Part shown: in pieces, positions 40,238-40,629 of the stretch
How positions within the stretch are numbered: the first letter of the stretch is position 1
Layout of the letters: each line of letters starts with the position of its first letter
Assembly: GCA_024280395.1 (NCBI GenBank)
Contig: JAJRQG010000018.1
Coordinates: 1 to 40,629, forward strand
Origin: Gammaproteobacteria bacterium
GTDB taxonomy: Bacteria > Pseudomonadota > Gammaproteobacteria > Xanthomonadales > Marinicellaceae
DNA length: 40,629 nt
Reading direction: 5' to 3'
Made by a program: the position numbers and the translations under genes
The notes under the pieces: generated by a model
What the model saw: only the letters and a program-made list of their open reading frames with translations
The model's database searches: none
Told to the model about the DNA's origin: nothing

Positions 40238-40629
40238 GGCGTTTTTTCCCCACCACAACACCCACTAAAGTTTGATTAAAATGCAGGCCGTTAAATTGCT
40301 CTCCATAACTGTTAAAGCCAATAAAATTTATTTTAGAGAGAAGTTTTTCAATTTCTTGTGTGTATCCTTTTTTTTCAATTTCCAATCGCCGCAAAATACA
40401 ATCACAGCCCAAAGTAAAATCAATGTGTGCAAATTTTTCTTCTATCATTTTAATTTCATCATCTAGCTTCTGCACAATGTCATTACCCGAAGCAATACAT
40501 AACGGGAGTCCAGCATCAATAGAGCAATGAAATTGCAGGCTCTTATCGGGCAAAACGCTTGAAATGGATCGAATATACCATTCATCTGATACATTAAGCA
40601 TCAAAGGAAACATGGCAAAATCTAAAGAG
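40230..40629 (-). CDS. FIST-type sensory protein, C-terminal part, cut by the window edge
   Basis: The frame is open through the right window edge; about 132 residues are visible. The pattern SIDAGLPLCIASGNDIVQKLDDEI, FTLGCDCILRRLEIEKKG and the final GFNSYGEQFNGLHFNQTLVGVVVG is that of a FIST C-terminal domain, thought to bind small ligands such as amino acids. The N-terminal FIST domain should lie outside the window. The stop overlaps the GGDEF-EAL start by eight bases, so the two form an operon, a pairing common in proteobacteria. Confidence 0.75.
   Translation of the reverse strand, partial: SLDFAMFPLMLNVSDEWYIRSISSVLPDKSLQFHCSIDAGLPLCIASGNDIVQKLDDEIKMIEEKFAHIDFTLGCDCILRRLEIEKKGYTQEIEKLLSKINFIGFNSYGEQFNGLHFNQTLVGVVVGKKRHG

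Noticed and set aside
1-40629. CRISPR arrays, tRNA or rRNA genes, prophage
   Set aside because: Reading the gaps showed no regularly spaced direct repeats, no tRNA cloverleaf arms and no phage structural or integrase genes.

Overview
The window looks like chromosome of a low-GC gammaproteobacterium. It carries lipid A/Kdo genes (an LpxL-type acyltransferase, waaA), the gammaproteobacterial dprA-smg-topA-tsaC run, a hemX-hemY pair, bioC, rmuC, ppa, tsaB and a B12-riboswitch-controlled btuB. Gene order and AT-rich composition fit a Marinicella-like lineage, but that genus guess is inference. No rRNA, tRNA, CRISPR array, prophage or transposase gene was seen.

Layout. 1-1066: a cut secreted protein and an LpxL-type acyltransferase on the minus strand. 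1067-1784: a 718-base stretch without protein genes. On its minus strand it holds two tandem candidate small RNAs of the CsrB/RsmZ type. Each has an 18-bp GacA/UvrY-like palindrome, a matching -10 element, many GGA motifs (several in hairpin loops) and a strong intrinsic terminator. This is the most interesting content of the window. 1785-4109: dtd, a GGT-like protein and an unknown. 4197-5863: DUF4142 lipoprotein, cupredoxin and an ECF sigma factor. 5858-7300: PLP decarboxylase. 7321-9771: hemX-hemY. 9752-11280: comF diverging from bioC. 11322-12692: LCAT-like lipoprotein. 12753-19603: a seven-gene minus-strand run with overlaps or gaps of at most six bases: dprA, smg, topA, tsaC, waaA, ccoS (59 aa) and a TauE/SafE-like membrane protein. 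19671-21577: LysM protein diverging from def. 21574-24017: GST, a LOG-family nucleosidase and a DUF1338 protein.

24018-24992 is a small accessory patch with a 233-bp palindromic MITE-like element and an orphan secreted protein. The parts of 24018-24484 outside the element show nothing recognisable. 24993-27372: MerR-TipAS regulator, DUF3179 protein and peroxiredoxin-like protein in one tight operon. 27380-30193: a two-gene ABC exporter and an EamA transporter on the minus strand. 30343-31608: a Tyr/Asn/Ser-rich lipoprotein. 31698-34260: rmuC, an NTF2-like protein and an unknown. 34353-35249: periplasmic cyclophilin. 35271-37389: btuB with riboswitch and promoter. 37504-38717: ppa and tsaB. 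38714-40629: a GGDEF-EAL protein downstream of a FIST-type sensor that is cut by the window edge.

Most of the window is core metabolism, translation and envelope biology. The regulatory content (two Csr-type sRNAs, an ECF sigma, a TipAS regulator, a FIST/c-di-GMP pair) suggests a bacterium that switches between lifestyles.
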